From NCBI GenBank assembly GCA_947564305.1, contig CANOBT010000138.1, forward strand, positions 1-14,856: a stretch of 14,856 nucleotides of DNA, read 5' to 3'. Every line of letters starts with the position of its first letter. The stretch's first letter is position 1. A model generated the notes under the pieces. That model was not told where the DNA came from. It made no database searches and saw only the letters and a program-made list of their open reading frames with translations. This stretch comes from an uncultured Lachnospiraceae bacterium (GTDB taxonomy: Bacteria > Bacillota_A > Clostridia > Lachnospirales > Lachnospiraceae). This document shows positions 6,810 to 14,853 of the stretch, piece after piece. Both the position numbers and the translations under genes were made by a program.

Positions 6810-7442
6810 TTAATCTTCTTCCAGACATTCTAATTTACTCACGGACACCTCATACGCTGTCCGCGTCTCGGTCTCGGTCTCCGATAATTTCTTTACATAA
6901 TCCCTGCTTTGAATCCTACCAAGAATCTGCACATGCTCTCCCACTTCAAACCCTGAAGCATAGCGTGCATTGCGCCCCCAGCAGATACAGGGAATATAAT
7001 CTGATTTCCCATAGGGACGGTTCACGGCCAGAAGCAGGTCTGCGATTTCCCTGCCAAGCGGTGTCTTCCGATATATGGGCTTTTTACAGATGTAGCCCTC
7101 CAAAAGAATGTGGTTCGTTTTTGCTCCGTCCAATTCCTCATCAATAAACTCGACTTCCCGGACAAACACGGACAAAACCAGACGGTTTTTCTGTTCCTCG
7201 TGCCGGTTATAAGAGCGGAACTGGCCGGATACCATGATAAATTCCCCTGTGTAATCCTGCGTCACGTCAATCAGCCGGTTGGAAATCATCAACGGAATCC
7301 GATCCTCGGAGTTGCTCAGGCGGCGCACCAGAACGTCTACCATATAAAATCCTTCACCGAAGACTTCATGGCTATATGTAAATCCGGACGCCACTTCACC
7401 CATGATTGTTACCTGATTGTTTTCAATAATCTTATCTGACAT
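6810..7442 (-). CDS. SSB-like protein with two OB folds
   Basis: The 210-residue protein appears to contain two single-stranded-DNA-binding OB folds. The first covers about 8-102 (NNQVTIMGEVASGF, then FIMVSGQFRSYNR and LVLSVFVREVEFI). The second covers about 109-205 (NHILLEGYICKKPIYRKTPL, LLLAVNRPYGKSDYIPCICW, then VQILGRIQSRDYVKK), which looks like classical SSB. It has no acidic DDDIPF-type tip for partner binding and ends LECLEED. The housekeeping tetrameric ssb normally lies next to rpsF/rpsR, which are absent here, so this is probably a paralogue of unknown special role. The start has AAGGGAG, but with a long spacing of about 12 bases. It is transcribed divergently from typA and ends in an intrinsic terminator. 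Confidence 0.85.
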   Translation of the reverse strand: MSDKIIENNQVTIMGEVASGFTYSHEVFGEGFYMVDVLVRRLSNSEDRIPLMISNRLIDVTQDYTGEFIMVSGQFRSYNRHEEQKNRLVLSVFVREVEFIDEELDGAKTNHILLEGYICKKPIYRKTPLGREIADLLLAVNRPYGKSDYIPCICWGRNARYASGFEVGEHVQILGRIQSRDYVKKLSETETETRTAYEVSVSKLECLEED

Positions 7443-7575
7443 AATTTATAAGTTCTCCCTTCCTCTTTGCGGTATTTTTGAGTCACTACTAATTTTATGT
7501 GCCCGTCCATCTAGATAGAACAAAATCTCCGGAAAATCCTTCGACGAATTTCCCCTTTTTTTCTAAACTGTTTTG

Positions 7576-7584
7576 TGATAGAAT
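7576..7584 (+). promoter_or_regulatory. Candidate extended -10 promoter for typA
   Basis: TGATAGAAT fits TGn plus a -10 hexamer. No convincing -35 is visible. Transcription would begin at about 7591 and place the stem-loop at 7595-7647 at the very 5' end of the RNA. Confidence 0.4.
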
Positions 7585-7594
7585 GAGCAATGGC

Positions 7595-7647
7595 TGATTA
7601 CATCCGCTTTGCAGCGAATAAATGTTTCGACAAACCGGATGTGATCA
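7595..7647 (+). promoter_or_regulatory. Strong stem-loop in the typA leader
   Basis: TGATTACATCCG (7595-7606) pairs with CGGATGTGATCA (7636-7647) over 12 bp with one T-G pair. After a C-C mismatch, TTTG (7608-7611) pairs with CAAA (7631-7634), leaving a loop of about 19 bases. It is not followed by a U-tract, so it is not a terminator. It ends 36 bases before the typA start. Confidence 0.75.
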
Positions 7648-7683
7648 AGATACAGATTTTGATTGAAAGGTTTGGTATAGATT

Positions 7684-9510
7684 ATGAAAACAAAAAGAGA
7701 AGACATTCGGAATATCGCCATTATTGCCCATGTTGACCATGGAAAAACCACTTTGGTTGATGAGCTTCTTAAGCAAAGCGGGGTATTCCGGGAAAATCAG
7801 GAAGTTGCGGAGCGCGTCATGGATTCCAATGATATCGAGCGTGAGCGCGGCATCACGATTTTATCCAAAAATACGGCAGTATTCTATAAAGGTACAAAAA
7901 TAAATATCATCGACACTCCGGGACATGCCGACTTCGGCGGTGAGGTGGAACGTGTCCTAAAGATGGTCAATGGGGTCATCCTGGTAGTGGATGCCTTTGA
8001 GGGCGCTATGCCTCAAACCAAGTTTGTGCTGCGAAAAGCTCTGGATTTAAATCTCCCGGTCATCGTATGTATCAATAAGATTGACCGCCCGGAGGCCCGT
8101 CCGGATGAGGTCATTGATGAAGTTCTGGAACTGTTCATGGATTTGGATGCCTCAGACGAACAATTGGACTGCCCGTTCGTCTATGCTTCCGCCAAATCAG
8201 GGGTGGCAGTTTTGGATTTGACAGATGAAGAGAAAAATATGGTGCCTTTGTTTGAGACCATTCTGAAATATATCCCGGCTCCGGAAGGTGACCCGGACGC
8301 TCCTACACAGGTTCTGATCAGCACCATTGATTACAATGAATATGTGGGCCGAATCGGAGTCGGCAAGGTAGATAACGGGACCATTGCAGTCAATCAGGAA
8401 ATGGTCGTTGTGAACCATCATGACCCGGATAAGCAGAAAAAAGTAAAAATCAGCAAGCTGTATGAGTTTGACGGGCTGAATAAAATTGACGTAAAGGAAG
8501 CGACCATTGGCTCCATCGTCGCTATTTCCGGCATCTCTGACATCGCAATCGGAGATACCCTTTGTTCTCCCGACAGCCCGGAGCCCATCCCCTTCCAAAA
8601 GATTTCCGAGCCCACGATTTCCATGCAGTTTATTGTCAACGACAGTCCCTTTGCCGGGCAGGAAGGAAAATATGTGACATCACGCCATATCCGTGACCGT
8701 CTGTTCCGGGAATTGAATACTGATGTCAGCCTCCGGGTCGAGGAAACGGAAAATGCGGACAATTACAAGGTGTCAGGACGTGGGGAACTGCATCTCTCCG
8801 TATTGATTGAAAATATGCGCCGGGAAGGTTATGAATTCGCTGTCAGCAAGGCGGAGGTCCTCTATAAAACCGATGAAGACGGTCATAAGTTAGAACCAAT
8901 GGAGACCGCCTATGTGGATGTACCGGATGAATTTACCGGAACGGTCATCGAAAAGCTTAGCCAGCGAAAAGGAGAACTGCAGAGCATGGGAAGTATCGGC
9001 AGCGGTTATACCAGATTGGAATTTGCAATCCCGGCCCGCGGACTCATCGGATACCGTGGAGAATTTTTGACCGATACCAAGGGAAATGGAATTCTGAATA
9101 CCAGCTTTGACGGCTATGCACCATACAAGGGCGATATCCAGTACCGGAAACAAGGTTCGCTCATCGCATTTGAAACCGGCGAATCCGTCACCTACGGACT
9201 GTTCAGCGCTCAAGAGAGGGGAACTCTGTTTATCGGCCCTGGAGAAAAGGTTTATTCCGGCATGGTTGTAGGGCAGAACGGAAAAGCTGAGGATATTGAA
9301 TTGAACGTCTGCAAGACCAAGCATCTGACGAATACCCGTTCATCCAGTGCAGACGAAGCACTGCGGCTGACTCCGCCCCATGTACTGAGTTTGGAAGAAG
9401 CCTTGGACTTTATTGACACAGATGAGCTGCTGGAGGTCACTCCAAAATCCCTGCGAATCCGAAAAAAGATTTTAGATTCCAGAATGCGAAAGCGTAGTAA
9501 TTTGAAATAA
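7684..9510 (+). CDS. typA: Translational GTPase TypA/BipA
   Basis: This ribosome-associated GTPase of the EF-G family is involved in ribosome assembly and in adaptation to cold and stress. The 608-residue length is standard. G1 is AHVDHGKT at 15-22, the switch region is IERERGIT at 51-58, G3 is DTPGHADF at 77-84, G4 is NKID at 131-134 and G5 is SAK at 169-171. An EF-Tu-like domain II follows, then EF-G-like domains III and V ([20 protein letters not shown]) and the TypA-specific C-terminal domain ([20 protein letters not shown], then [16 protein letters not shown]). The start lacks a strong ribosome site: AAAGG is about 13 bases upstream. This is worth noting together with the leader stem-loop. 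No clear intrinsic terminator follows. Confidence 0.98.
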   Translation: MKTKREDIRNIAIIAHVDHGKTTLVDELLKQSGVFRENQEVAERVMDSNDIERERGITILSKNTAVFYKGTKINIIDTPGHADFGGEVERVLKMVNGVILVVDAFEGAMPQTKFVLRKALDLNLPVIVCINKIDRPEARPDEVIDEVLELFMDLDASDEQLDCPFVYASAKSGVAVLDLTDEEKNMVPLFETILKYIPAPEGDPDAPTQVLISTIDYNEYVGRIGVGKVDNGTIAVNQEMVVVNHHDPDKQKKVKISKLYEFDGLNKIDVKEATIGSIVAISGISDIAIGDTLCSPDSPEPIPFQKISEPTISMQFIVNDSPFAGQEGKYVTSRHIRDRLFRELNTDVSLRVEETENADNYKVSGRGELHLSVLIENMRREGYEFAVSKAEVLYKTDEDGHKLEPMETAYVDVPDEFTGTVIEKLSQRKGELQSMGSIGSGYTRLEFAIPARGLIGYRGEFLTDTKGNGILNTSFDGYAPYKGDIQYRKQGSLIAFETGESVTYGLFSAQERGTLFIGPGEKVYSGMVVGQNGKAEDIELNVCKTKHLTNTRSSSADEALRLTPPHVLSLEEALDFIDTDELLEVTPKSLRIRKKILDSRMRKRSNLK

Positions 9511-9628
9511 GGAATTAGCTCCAGGCCGTTTTTCGTAATCTGTCTGTACATTGTAAAAGCAGCAGATAAAAAAATCAGGAAATTTATAACAATCGATGTG
9601 ATTTGTTCTATACAATAATAAAATTTCA

Positions 9629-9637
9629 TGTTATAAT
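9629..9637 (+). promoter_or_regulatory. Extended -10 promoter of hpf
   Basis: TGTTATAAT is a perfect TGn-TATAAT element about 85 bases before the hpf start. The -35 position (TATACA-like, 18 bases upstream) is poor, as is usual for extended -10 promoters. Confidence 0.6.
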
Positions 9638-9654
9638 GTGTAAATACAATGGAG

Positions 9655-9685
9655 GCGGCAGATGGCCGCAGATGTGTGGTCACAT
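9655..9685 (+). promoter_or_regulatory. Two small hairpins in the hpf leader
   Basis: GCGGC (9655-9659) pairs with GCCGC (9665-9669) around five bases, and ATGTG (9672-9676) pairs with CACAT (9681-9685) around four bases. They lie in the predicted RNA 5' region, upstream of the AAAGGAG ribosome site at 9706-9712. Confidence 0.4.
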
Positions 9686-9721
9686 AGGTTCCGCTAATAT
9701 GAGCAAAAGGAGTTGAGCAGC

Positions 9722-10279
9722 ATGAGATTTATTATCAGTGGAAAGAACATCGAGGTAACACCCGGACTTAAGAGCACAATTGAGCAGAAACTGGGAAAAC
9801 TAGAACGGTATTTCACTCCTGAAACAGAAATCATCGTAACACTCAGTGTAGAAAAGGAGCGTCAGAAAATTGAGGTAACCATTCCTGTCAAGGGCAACAT
9901 TATCCGCTCCGAGCAGACAAGCAATGATATGTATGTATCCATTGACCTTGTGGAAGAAATCATTGAACGTCAGCTCCGCAAATATAAGAATAAATTGGTT
10001 GCTAGGAGCCAGGGACATCCTACCGCATCTTCTTCAGCAAATAATTTTAAGAAAGAATTTTTTGAATCTGAGGACGAGGATGTTGAGGAAGACGAGATTA
10101 AGATTGTACGGACGAAGAAATTCGGTATCAAACCGATGTTCCCAGAAGATGCATGTATTCAGATGGAATTGCTTGGGCACAGCTTCTTTGTATTCAGCAA
10201 TGCGGAAACAGATGAGGTGAATGTAGTTTATAAGAGAAAAGACGGTGCATTCGGACTGATTGAACCAGAGTTTGATTAA
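9722..10279 (+). CDS. hpf: Long-form ribosome hibernation-promoting factor
   Basis: It binds the 30S decoding region and drives dimerisation of idle 70S ribosomes in stationary phase. The 185-residue protein has an N-terminal S30AE/RaiA domain (about 1-100: MRFIISGKNIEVTPGLKSTI and DMYVSIDLVEEIIERQLRKYK), an acidic linker at about 105-130 and the C-terminal dimerisation domain (IVRTKKFGIKPMFPEDAC, then GHSFFVFSNAETDEVNVVYK). The ATG at 9722 is nine bases after AAAGGAG; the same frame also has a TTG at 9713, which is too close to that site. It has its own promoter and a strong terminator, so it is probably monocistronic. It lies next to typA, another ribosome-binding factor. Confidence 0.97.
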   Translation: MRFIISGKNIEVTPGLKSTIEQKLGKLERYFTPETEIIVTLSVEKERQKIEVTIPVKGNIIRSEQTSNDMYVSIDLVEEIIERQLRKYKNKLVARSQGHPTASSSANNFKKEFFESEDEDVEEDEIKIVRTKKFGIKPMFPEDACIQMELLGHSFFVFSNAETDEVNVVYKRKDGAFGLIEPEFD

Positions 10280-10342
10280 AAATTTAGGCTTGATAGTTTT
10301 TTTTAATTTTCAAAAAATTGACATAGCTAAAATTTATAAAGT

Positions 10343-10409
10343 GTAAGCAAGTATAGGCCCTTGGAGAGCTTTTAAGAAAGCACTCTGAGGGCCTTTTTAC
10401 TTGCCTTAC
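10343..10409 (+). terminator. hpf terminator within a longer inverted repeat
   Basis: The core hairpin pairs AGGCCCTTGGAGAGC (10355-10369) with GCACTCTGAGGGCCT (10380-10394), with two G-T pairs and one mismatch. TTTTT follows on the plus strand. Outer arms GTAAGCAAGTA (10343-10353) and TACTTGCCTTAC (10398-10409) extend the pairing past the T-run with one bulge. On the minus strand the full stem is followed by ACTTTATAAATTTT, so it may also stop transcription from yigZ. Confidence 0.88.
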
Positions 10410-10460
10410 CGCTTCGCCGGCGCCGGCACAAGGATACAATCTATTCCGCCTGAATCATTT

Positions 10461-11105
10461 TTAGAATATCATCGCTTTCCCCTGATGATAGGAAAAACGA
10501 CAGGCAGAATCACGTATGATTTCGGCCTGTCCATTGGTAGATTCCGTAAGCGCAGTGATAAGGGCTTTTTCATCTCCTGCCGGAATCACTGTTGTCAACG
10601 TTACCGAATCCGTGTAATCAGACTCAACAATTGGAAGTTCTCTCTGTGCCAAAAGATATTGAATTTTTCCCAAGGTGGAATAATCCGTTTTTATCTTTAT
10701 CTTATATCCGTCAATCTTTGTAATCATAGTACTTGCGGCAAGACCTGCCTGAGCAGACTGGGTATAAGCCCGCACAAGCCCGCCGGTGCCTAAAAGTGTA
10801 CCGCCAAAATACCGGGTGACAACAATCAAGACATTGTGCAGATTATGACTGCGTATTACGTCCAGAATCGGTTTCCCTGCGGTTCCGCCCGGCTCCCCAT
10901 CATCGCTGAACCGCTCCTGCACCTGCTCCTCACCGATGATATATGCCCAGCAATGATGTCTGGCATTCCAATACTGCTTTTTGATATCTCCCAGATATAC
11001 CGCAGCTTCCTCTTCCGTTTCCACCGGGAACACCTGCGCGATAAAACGCGATTTTTTTTCTACAATTTCTCCTGTGCCGCCTTCATATACTGTGCAATAA
11101 TCCAT
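10461..11105 (-). CDS. YigZ/IMPACT-family protein
   Basis: This 214-residue member of the YigZ (UPF0029/IMPACT) family has a DUF1949-type C-terminal domain. The N-terminal IMPACT domain has the family hallmarks KKSRFIA at 17-23, ARHHCWAY at 48-55, DDGEPGGTAGKP at 68-79 and RYFGGTLLGTGGLVRAY at 98-114. Residues about 130-205 form the ferredoxin-like second domain. Its biochemical role is not established. The eukaryotic relative IMPACT acts on the GCN2 translation-control pathway, but that does not carry over directly. The ATG at 11105 follows the aroF stop by seven bases, with GAGAGG inside the end of aroF as its ribosome site, so the two are probably translationally coupled. Longer upstream readings of this frame lie within aroF and are not used. 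Confidence 0.94.
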   Translation of the reverse strand: MDYCTVYEGGTGEIVEKKSRFIAQVFPVETEEEAAVYLGDIKKQYWNARHHCWAYIIGEEQVQERFSDDGEPGGTAGKPILDVIRSHNLHNVLIVVTRYFGGTLLGTGGLVRAYTQSAQAGLAASTMITKIDGYKIKIKTDYSTLGKIQYLLAQRELPIVESDYTDSVTLTTVIPAGDEKALITALTESTNGQAEIIRDSACRFSYHQGKAMIF

Positions 11106-11112
11106 GAATCTC

Positions 11113-12147
11113 TTAGCACCTCTCCGCAATCTCGTACAACAATTTTTCAGAGTCTGTCCAACCAAGGCAGGGATCTGTGATTGACTTGCCATAAACATGA
11201 TTTACACAGCCAATCTCCTGATTTCCTTCTTCTATATAGCTCTCAATCATCACGCCCTTCACAAAATTGTGAATGTCGTGAGAATGAGAACGACTGTGAA
11301 GCACTTCCTTGACAATACGAATCTGCTCTTTATACTGTTTACCGGAATTGGAGTGATTGGCGTCAACCACACAAGCCGGATTCTGCAGATTCCTCTGCTG
11401 ATACATCTCCCAGAGCCGAATCAAATCTTCATAATGGTAATTCGGCATGGTACGTCCATATTTATTGACACCGCCGCGAAGAATAACATGTGCATAAGGG
11501 TTGCCTGTGGTGGTTGCATCCCAACCTCGATAAAGGAAATTATGCCCATGCTGTGCTGCCACGACAGAATTGAGCATTACCGAAAAATCTCCGCTGGTTG
11601 GGTTCTTCATTCCTACGGGTACATCGATTCCACTGGAAACCAGTCTATGCTGCTGATCTTCTACAGAGCGTGCACCTACCGCCACATAGGACAAAATATC
11701 TGACATATAACGGAAGTTTTCTGAATAAAGCATCTCATCTGAAATCGGAAGTCCAAACTGCTCCAACACCCGCATATGCAGACGACGAATCGCAATGATT
11801 CCTGCCAGGAGGTTGGGGGCCTTCTCCGGATCCGGCTGATGGAACATCCCCTTGTATCCCTCTCCAGTCGTGCGGGGCTTGTTGGTGTATACTCTCGGAA
11901 CAATCAAAACCTTATCCTTAATCTTTTCCTGAACAGGCACCAGACGGCTGATATAGTCGCATACTGCCTCCTCGTTATCTGCAGAGCAGGGACCAATGAT
12001 AACGATAAATCTGTCGTCCTTCCCGCTGATCACGTCCCGAAGTTCCTGATCCTTCTCTTCCTTACACTTTGCCACCGCCTCAGAAACCGGATACATCTCC
12101 TTGATTTCCTTTGGTGTAGGCAGCTTTTTTTCCATATAAAAACTCAT
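11113..12147 (-). CDS. aroF: DAHP synthase, class I (3-deoxy-7-phosphoheptulonate synthase)
   Basis: It condenses phosphoenolpyruvate with erythrose-4-phosphate, the entry step of the shikimate pathway to aromatic amino acids. The 344-residue protein is of the E. coli AroF/AroG/AroH type: IVIIGPCSADNEE from 48, PRVYTNKPRTTGEGYKG at 84-100 (metal and substrate site), DVPVGMKNPTSGDF, HVILRGG, VVDANHSNSGKQ, MIESYIEEGNQ and SITDPCLGWTDSE. Which aromatic amino acid inhibits it cannot be read from the sequence. The start has GGAGG seven bases upstream. It heads a two-gene unit with the YigZ-family gene. The predicted leader is only about 24 bases, which leaves no room for a T-box or attenuator, so control is probably by feedback inhibition or by a repressor at the promoter. 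The exact symbol among aroF, aroG and aroH is a convention. Confidence 0.95.
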   Translation of the reverse strand: MSFYMEKKLPTPKEIKEMYPVSEAVAKCKEEKDQELRDVISGKDDRFIVIIGPCSADNEEAVCDYISRLVPVQEKIKDKVLIVPRVYTNKPRTTGEGYKGMFHQPDPEKAPNLLAGIIAIRRLHMRVLEQFGLPISDEMLYSENFRYMSDILSYVAVGARSVEDQQHRLVSSGIDVPVGMKNPTSGDFSVMLNSVVAAQHGHNFLYRGWDATTTGNPYAHVILRGGVNKYGRTMPNYHYEDLIRLWEMYQQRNLQNPACVVDANHSNSGKQYKEQIRIVKEVLHSRSHSHDIHNFVKGVMIESYIEEGNQEIGCVNHVYGKSITDPCLGWTDSEKLLYEIAERC

Positions 12148-12177
12148 AATGAATAATCCTCCTTTTTTCCATTTACG

Positions 12178-12206
12178 ATTATAGTCTTATCCCGACACTT
12201 TTGCAA
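12178..12206 (-). promoter_or_regulatory. Promoter of aroF-yigZ
   Basis: On the minus strand TTGCAA (12206-12201) and a perfect TATAAT (12183-12178) are separated by 17 bases. The predicted transcript starts at about 12171, roughly 24 bases before the start codon. Confidence 0.68.
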
Positions 12207-12322
12207 TCAAATGTTGCCGTAAAACGTGCAAATATTTTTTATGCTGCGTCTATCTTTGTATGAAATCAATGCTTTGTATCTTGTCAATCAAGGTGATTTT
12301 AGAAGATTTTCTTAATTTTTCT

Positions 12323-12331
12323 TGATATAAT
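12323..12331 (+). promoter_or_regulatory. Upstream extended -10 promoter of the penicillin-binding protein gene
   Basis: TGATATAAT is a perfect extended -10. No good -35 is visible in the AT-rich DNA before it. It lies 50 bases upstream of the second extended -10 element. Confidence 0.45.
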
Positions 12332-12352
12332 GTGAACTTTTTATTTTTTTCC

Positions 12353-12381
12353 TTTATTTAGAAAGTCAAATTTGGTATAAT
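12353..12381 (+). promoter_or_regulatory. Proximal promoter of the penicillin-binding protein gene
   Basis: TTTATT (12353-12358) and TATAAT (12376-12381) have a 17-base spacing, and TGG before the hexamer makes it an extended -10. Transcription would start at about 12388. AAAGGAGG (12395-12402) is nine bases before the ATG. Confidence 0.62.
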
Positions 12382-12411
12382 GAATGGCGTGTATAAAGGA
12401 GGATATGCTTC

Positions 12412-14853
12412 ATGAATTATGGAAAGGAACATCTTGAAAAAAGAAAGAAAGATATCTCTTCAAAAAAGAATATGCAGAAAAAGCGGGTTGGTGTTCGTTT
12501 TTTCAAGGCCCTGATTATTTGTGTCCTTCTTCTCGCAGTGGTTGGCGTGGGAGGCGTTGGTTATTTTGCAAAAAAGATTATTGACGGCACCCCCACCGTA
12601 ACTCCATCTGATGTAAAACCAAAAGGATTTACCTCCTTCGTATATTCCAAAGATGGACAGCTGATGGAAGAATTTCTGCAGTCCGGCTCTAATCGTGTGT
12701 ATAAATCAATAGATGAGATTCCCAAGTATATGGGAGACGCATTTGTAGCCGTAGAGGACGAGCGTTTTTACCAACACAATGGTATCGATCTGCAGGGTAT
12801 CATAAGAGCCGGAGTGAAAGGTCTCACATCCGGCAGTTTCAGCGAGGGTGCCAGTACTTTGACACAGCAGCTGATCAAAAATAACGTATTTACAAATTTC
12901 CTGGAAGAAAAAACGTTTTATGACAGTTTGGAAAGGAAGCTTCAGGAACAATTTCTGGCATTAGAAATTGAAAAACAGATGTCAAAGGAAGAGGTTCTGG
13001 AGGCTTATATGAATACCATCAACCTTGGACAGAGCTGTCTCGGGGTACAAAGTGCCGCAAACCGTTATTTTGGAAAGGATGTATCGGAACTTACGCTTTC
13101 TGAGTGTGCAACCATTGCCGGAATCACACAGAGTCCTTCAAGTTATGACCCTGTCCTGCACCCTGAGGCTAATGCCGAACGGCGCAATGTCGTGCTCACA
13201 AAAATGCTGGAGCAGGAATATATCACCCAGGCTGAGTACGATGAAGCGAAAGCTGATCCCGTCTATGACCGGATCTTACCTACCGCTCCTATTGAAAATT
13301 CAACCCCTTACTCCTATTTCAATGACCAGCTTTTTGAGCAGTTGGTTCAAGATCTCCGTGAACGGAAAGGATATACGGAAACACAAGCTTATAATGCGGT
13401 CCTCAGCGGCGGCCTTACCATCACTTCTACGCAGGATACGCGTATACAGGCAATCTGTGATGAAGAGGTTGCAAATGATGCTGTATATCCATATGGAACT
13501 GAGTACGGTCTGGATTATGCACTGACAATCTACCGTGCGGACGGTTCACCGGAAAATTACAGTAAAGAAATGTTGGCAGAATATATTGGCAACGCCTGGA
13601 ACCGGGAATACCCTTTGCTGTTTGGTTCACCGGACGAAGTCAACACAGCGATAGCGGAATATAAATCTACATTGAATATTGCAGAAGGTGACACTGTAGA
13701 CGAGTGGATTGATATCACTCCCCAGCCACAGACATCTGTAGTTGTTATGGACCAGCATACCGGAGAAGTCCTGGCAATCGTGGGCGGCCGTGGGCAGAAA
13801 ACCGCCAGCCTCTCTTTGAATCGTGCAACAGATTCAACCAGACAGCCTGGCTCCTGCTTCAAGGTTCTGTCAACCTATGCTCCTGCCATTGACGCTTGCG
13901 GATATTCACTGGCAACAACTATTCTGGATGACAAGCCTTTTGAGTACCCTAATGATCCTGAAGGCAAGAAAGTTAACAACTGGGATGGTGCCTACATCGG
14001 AGAGACCAGAGTCCGTTATGCCATTGAGCATTCCATGAATGTATGCGCTGTAAAGACATTACAGGCTATCGGGCCACAGCTGGGGTATGATTATTTGATA
14101 AACTTCGGATTTACCACCGTTGTAAACTATGATTGGCCGGAGAATCCGGATATGACCGATGTCCAGCTTCCAACAGCTTTGGGCGGTATCGCACGCGGGA
14201 TTACGAACCTGGAAATGACAGCCGCTTACGCTGCTATCGCCAATAACGGAGTTTATACCAAGCCAATCCTCTATTCCAAGGTTCTGGATCATGACGGCAA
14301 TGTTCTGTTGGATAATGAAATCCTGGATACACACCAGGTCATTAAGGATTCCACAGCAGCGCTTCTCACCAGTGCAATGCAGGACGTCATTACGAAAGGA
14401 ACCGGTACTGCCGCTCAGATGTACAACATGCCGGTTGCCGGAAAGACTGGTACTACGGAAAACAGCCGTGATTTGTGGCTTTCTGCTTACACACCTTATT
14501 ATACGGCTTCCGTGTGGGGTGGATACGATTCTGGAAAGCCTATGGAAAATATTTATAACCAGGTATGGCATGAACAGATATGGAAAAATATCATGGAGCG
14601 TATTCATGAAGGAGTGCCCCGTAAAGAATTTGACATTCCTGCCTCGGTTCAGCAAAAACTGGTCTGCAGACAGTCCGGACTGTTGGCTACGACATCCTGC
14701 TCTGCATTCTCGGAATATTTTGCAGAAGGGAACGTTCCTACTGTAAGCTGTTCCGGACATTATGTTTATCAGCCAATCACTAATAATACAAATAATAACA
14801 ATAACAATAAGCCATTATGCCAATTAAAGAATAACCAAAAACATCAAATATAG
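12412..14853 (+). CDS. Class A penicillin-binding protein (PBP1A-like, glycosyltransferase and transpeptidase)
   Basis: This bifunctional enzyme polymerises and crosslinks peptidoglycan outside the membrane. It has 813 residues: a basic cytoplasmic N-terminus, one membrane anchor at about 31-53, a GT51 domain (EDERFYQHNGID with catalytic Glu115, EGASTLTQQL from 145, RKLQEQFLALEIEKQ, EVLEAYMNTINLG) and a transpeptidase domain with SCFK (Ser481, Lys484), SMN (541-543) and KTGT (678-681). A Cys-containing C-terminal segment (KLVCRQSGLLATTSCSAF, then EYFAEGNVP and CSGH) precedes an Asn-rich tail and the ending KPLCQLKNNQKHQI, with two stop codons in a row (TAG TAG). The start is supported by AAAGGAGG nine bases upstream. 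It is divergent from aroF. The TNN tail is lengthened by AAT/AAC repeats, and the last 14 or so residues could result from slippage in that tract. Confidence 0.96.
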   Translation: MNYGKEHLEKRKKDISSKKNMQKKRVGVRFFKALIICVLLLAVVGVGGVGYFAKKIIDGTPTVTPSDVKPKGFTSFVYSKDGQLMEEFLQSGSNRVYKSIDEIPKYMGDAFVAVEDERFYQHNGIDLQGIIRAGVKGLTSGSFSEGASTLTQQLIKNNVFTNFLEEKTFYDSLERKLQEQFLALEIEKQMSKEEVLEAYMNTINLGQSCLGVQSAANRYFGKDVSELTLSECATIAGITQSPSSYDPVLHPEANAERRNVVLTKMLEQEYITQAEYDEAKADPVYDRILPTAPIENSTPYSYFNDQLFEQLVQDLRERKGYTETQAYNAVLSGGLTITSTQDTRIQAICDEEVANDAVYPYGTEYGLDYALTIYRADGSPENYSKEMLAEYIGNAWNREYPLLFGSPDEVNTAIAEYKSTLNIAEGDTVDEWIDITPQPQTSVVVMDQHTGEVLAIVGGRGQKTASLSLNRATDSTRQPGSCFKVLSTYAPAIDACGYSLATTILDDKPFEYPNDPEGKKVNNWDGAYIGETRVRYAIEHSMNVCAVKTLQAIGPQLGYDYLINFGFTTVVNYDWPENPDMTDVQLPTALGGIARGITNLEMTAAYAAIANNGVYTKPILYSKVLDHDGNVLLDNEILDTHQVIKDSTAALLTSAMQDVITKGTGTAAQMYNMPVAGKTGTTENSRDLWLSAYTPYYTASVWGGYDSGKPMENIYNQVWHEQIWKNIMERIHEGVPRKEFDIPASVQQKLVCRQSGLLATTSCSAFSEYFAEGNVPTVSCSGHYVYQPITNNTNNNNNNKPLCQLKNNQKHQI
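14781..14810 (+). repeat. AAT/AAC microsatellite coding poly-Asn at the PBP C-terminus
   Basis: The tract TAATAATACAAATAATAAC continues with ATAACAATAA, coding TNNTNNNNNN-like residues near the end of the penicillin-binding protein. It is a simple triplet-like repeat located after the conserved Cys segment. Confidence 0.75.

Noticed and set aside
9511..9721. raiA-type noncoding RNA upstream of hpf
   Set aside because: The gap is about 210 bases, but a good promoter at 9629-9637 leaves only about 75 bases of leader. The two hairpins are too small and simple for that motif.
10319..10342. Perfect TTGACA before the hpf terminator, suggesting a small RNA promoter
   Set aside because: No acceptable -10 hexamer exists at 16-19 bases; the nearby TATAAA is only 11 bases away. 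The supposed RNA would be little more than the terminator.
12148..12177. T-box or trp-type attenuator controlling aroF
   Set aside because: The predicted transcript start gives a leader of about 24 bases, with no stem-loop or leader peptide.
14059..14760. 233-residue minus-strand frame inside the penicillin-binding protein gene
   Set aside because: It is antisense to a well-supported gene with all catalytic motifs, and has no ribosome site or recognisable domain.
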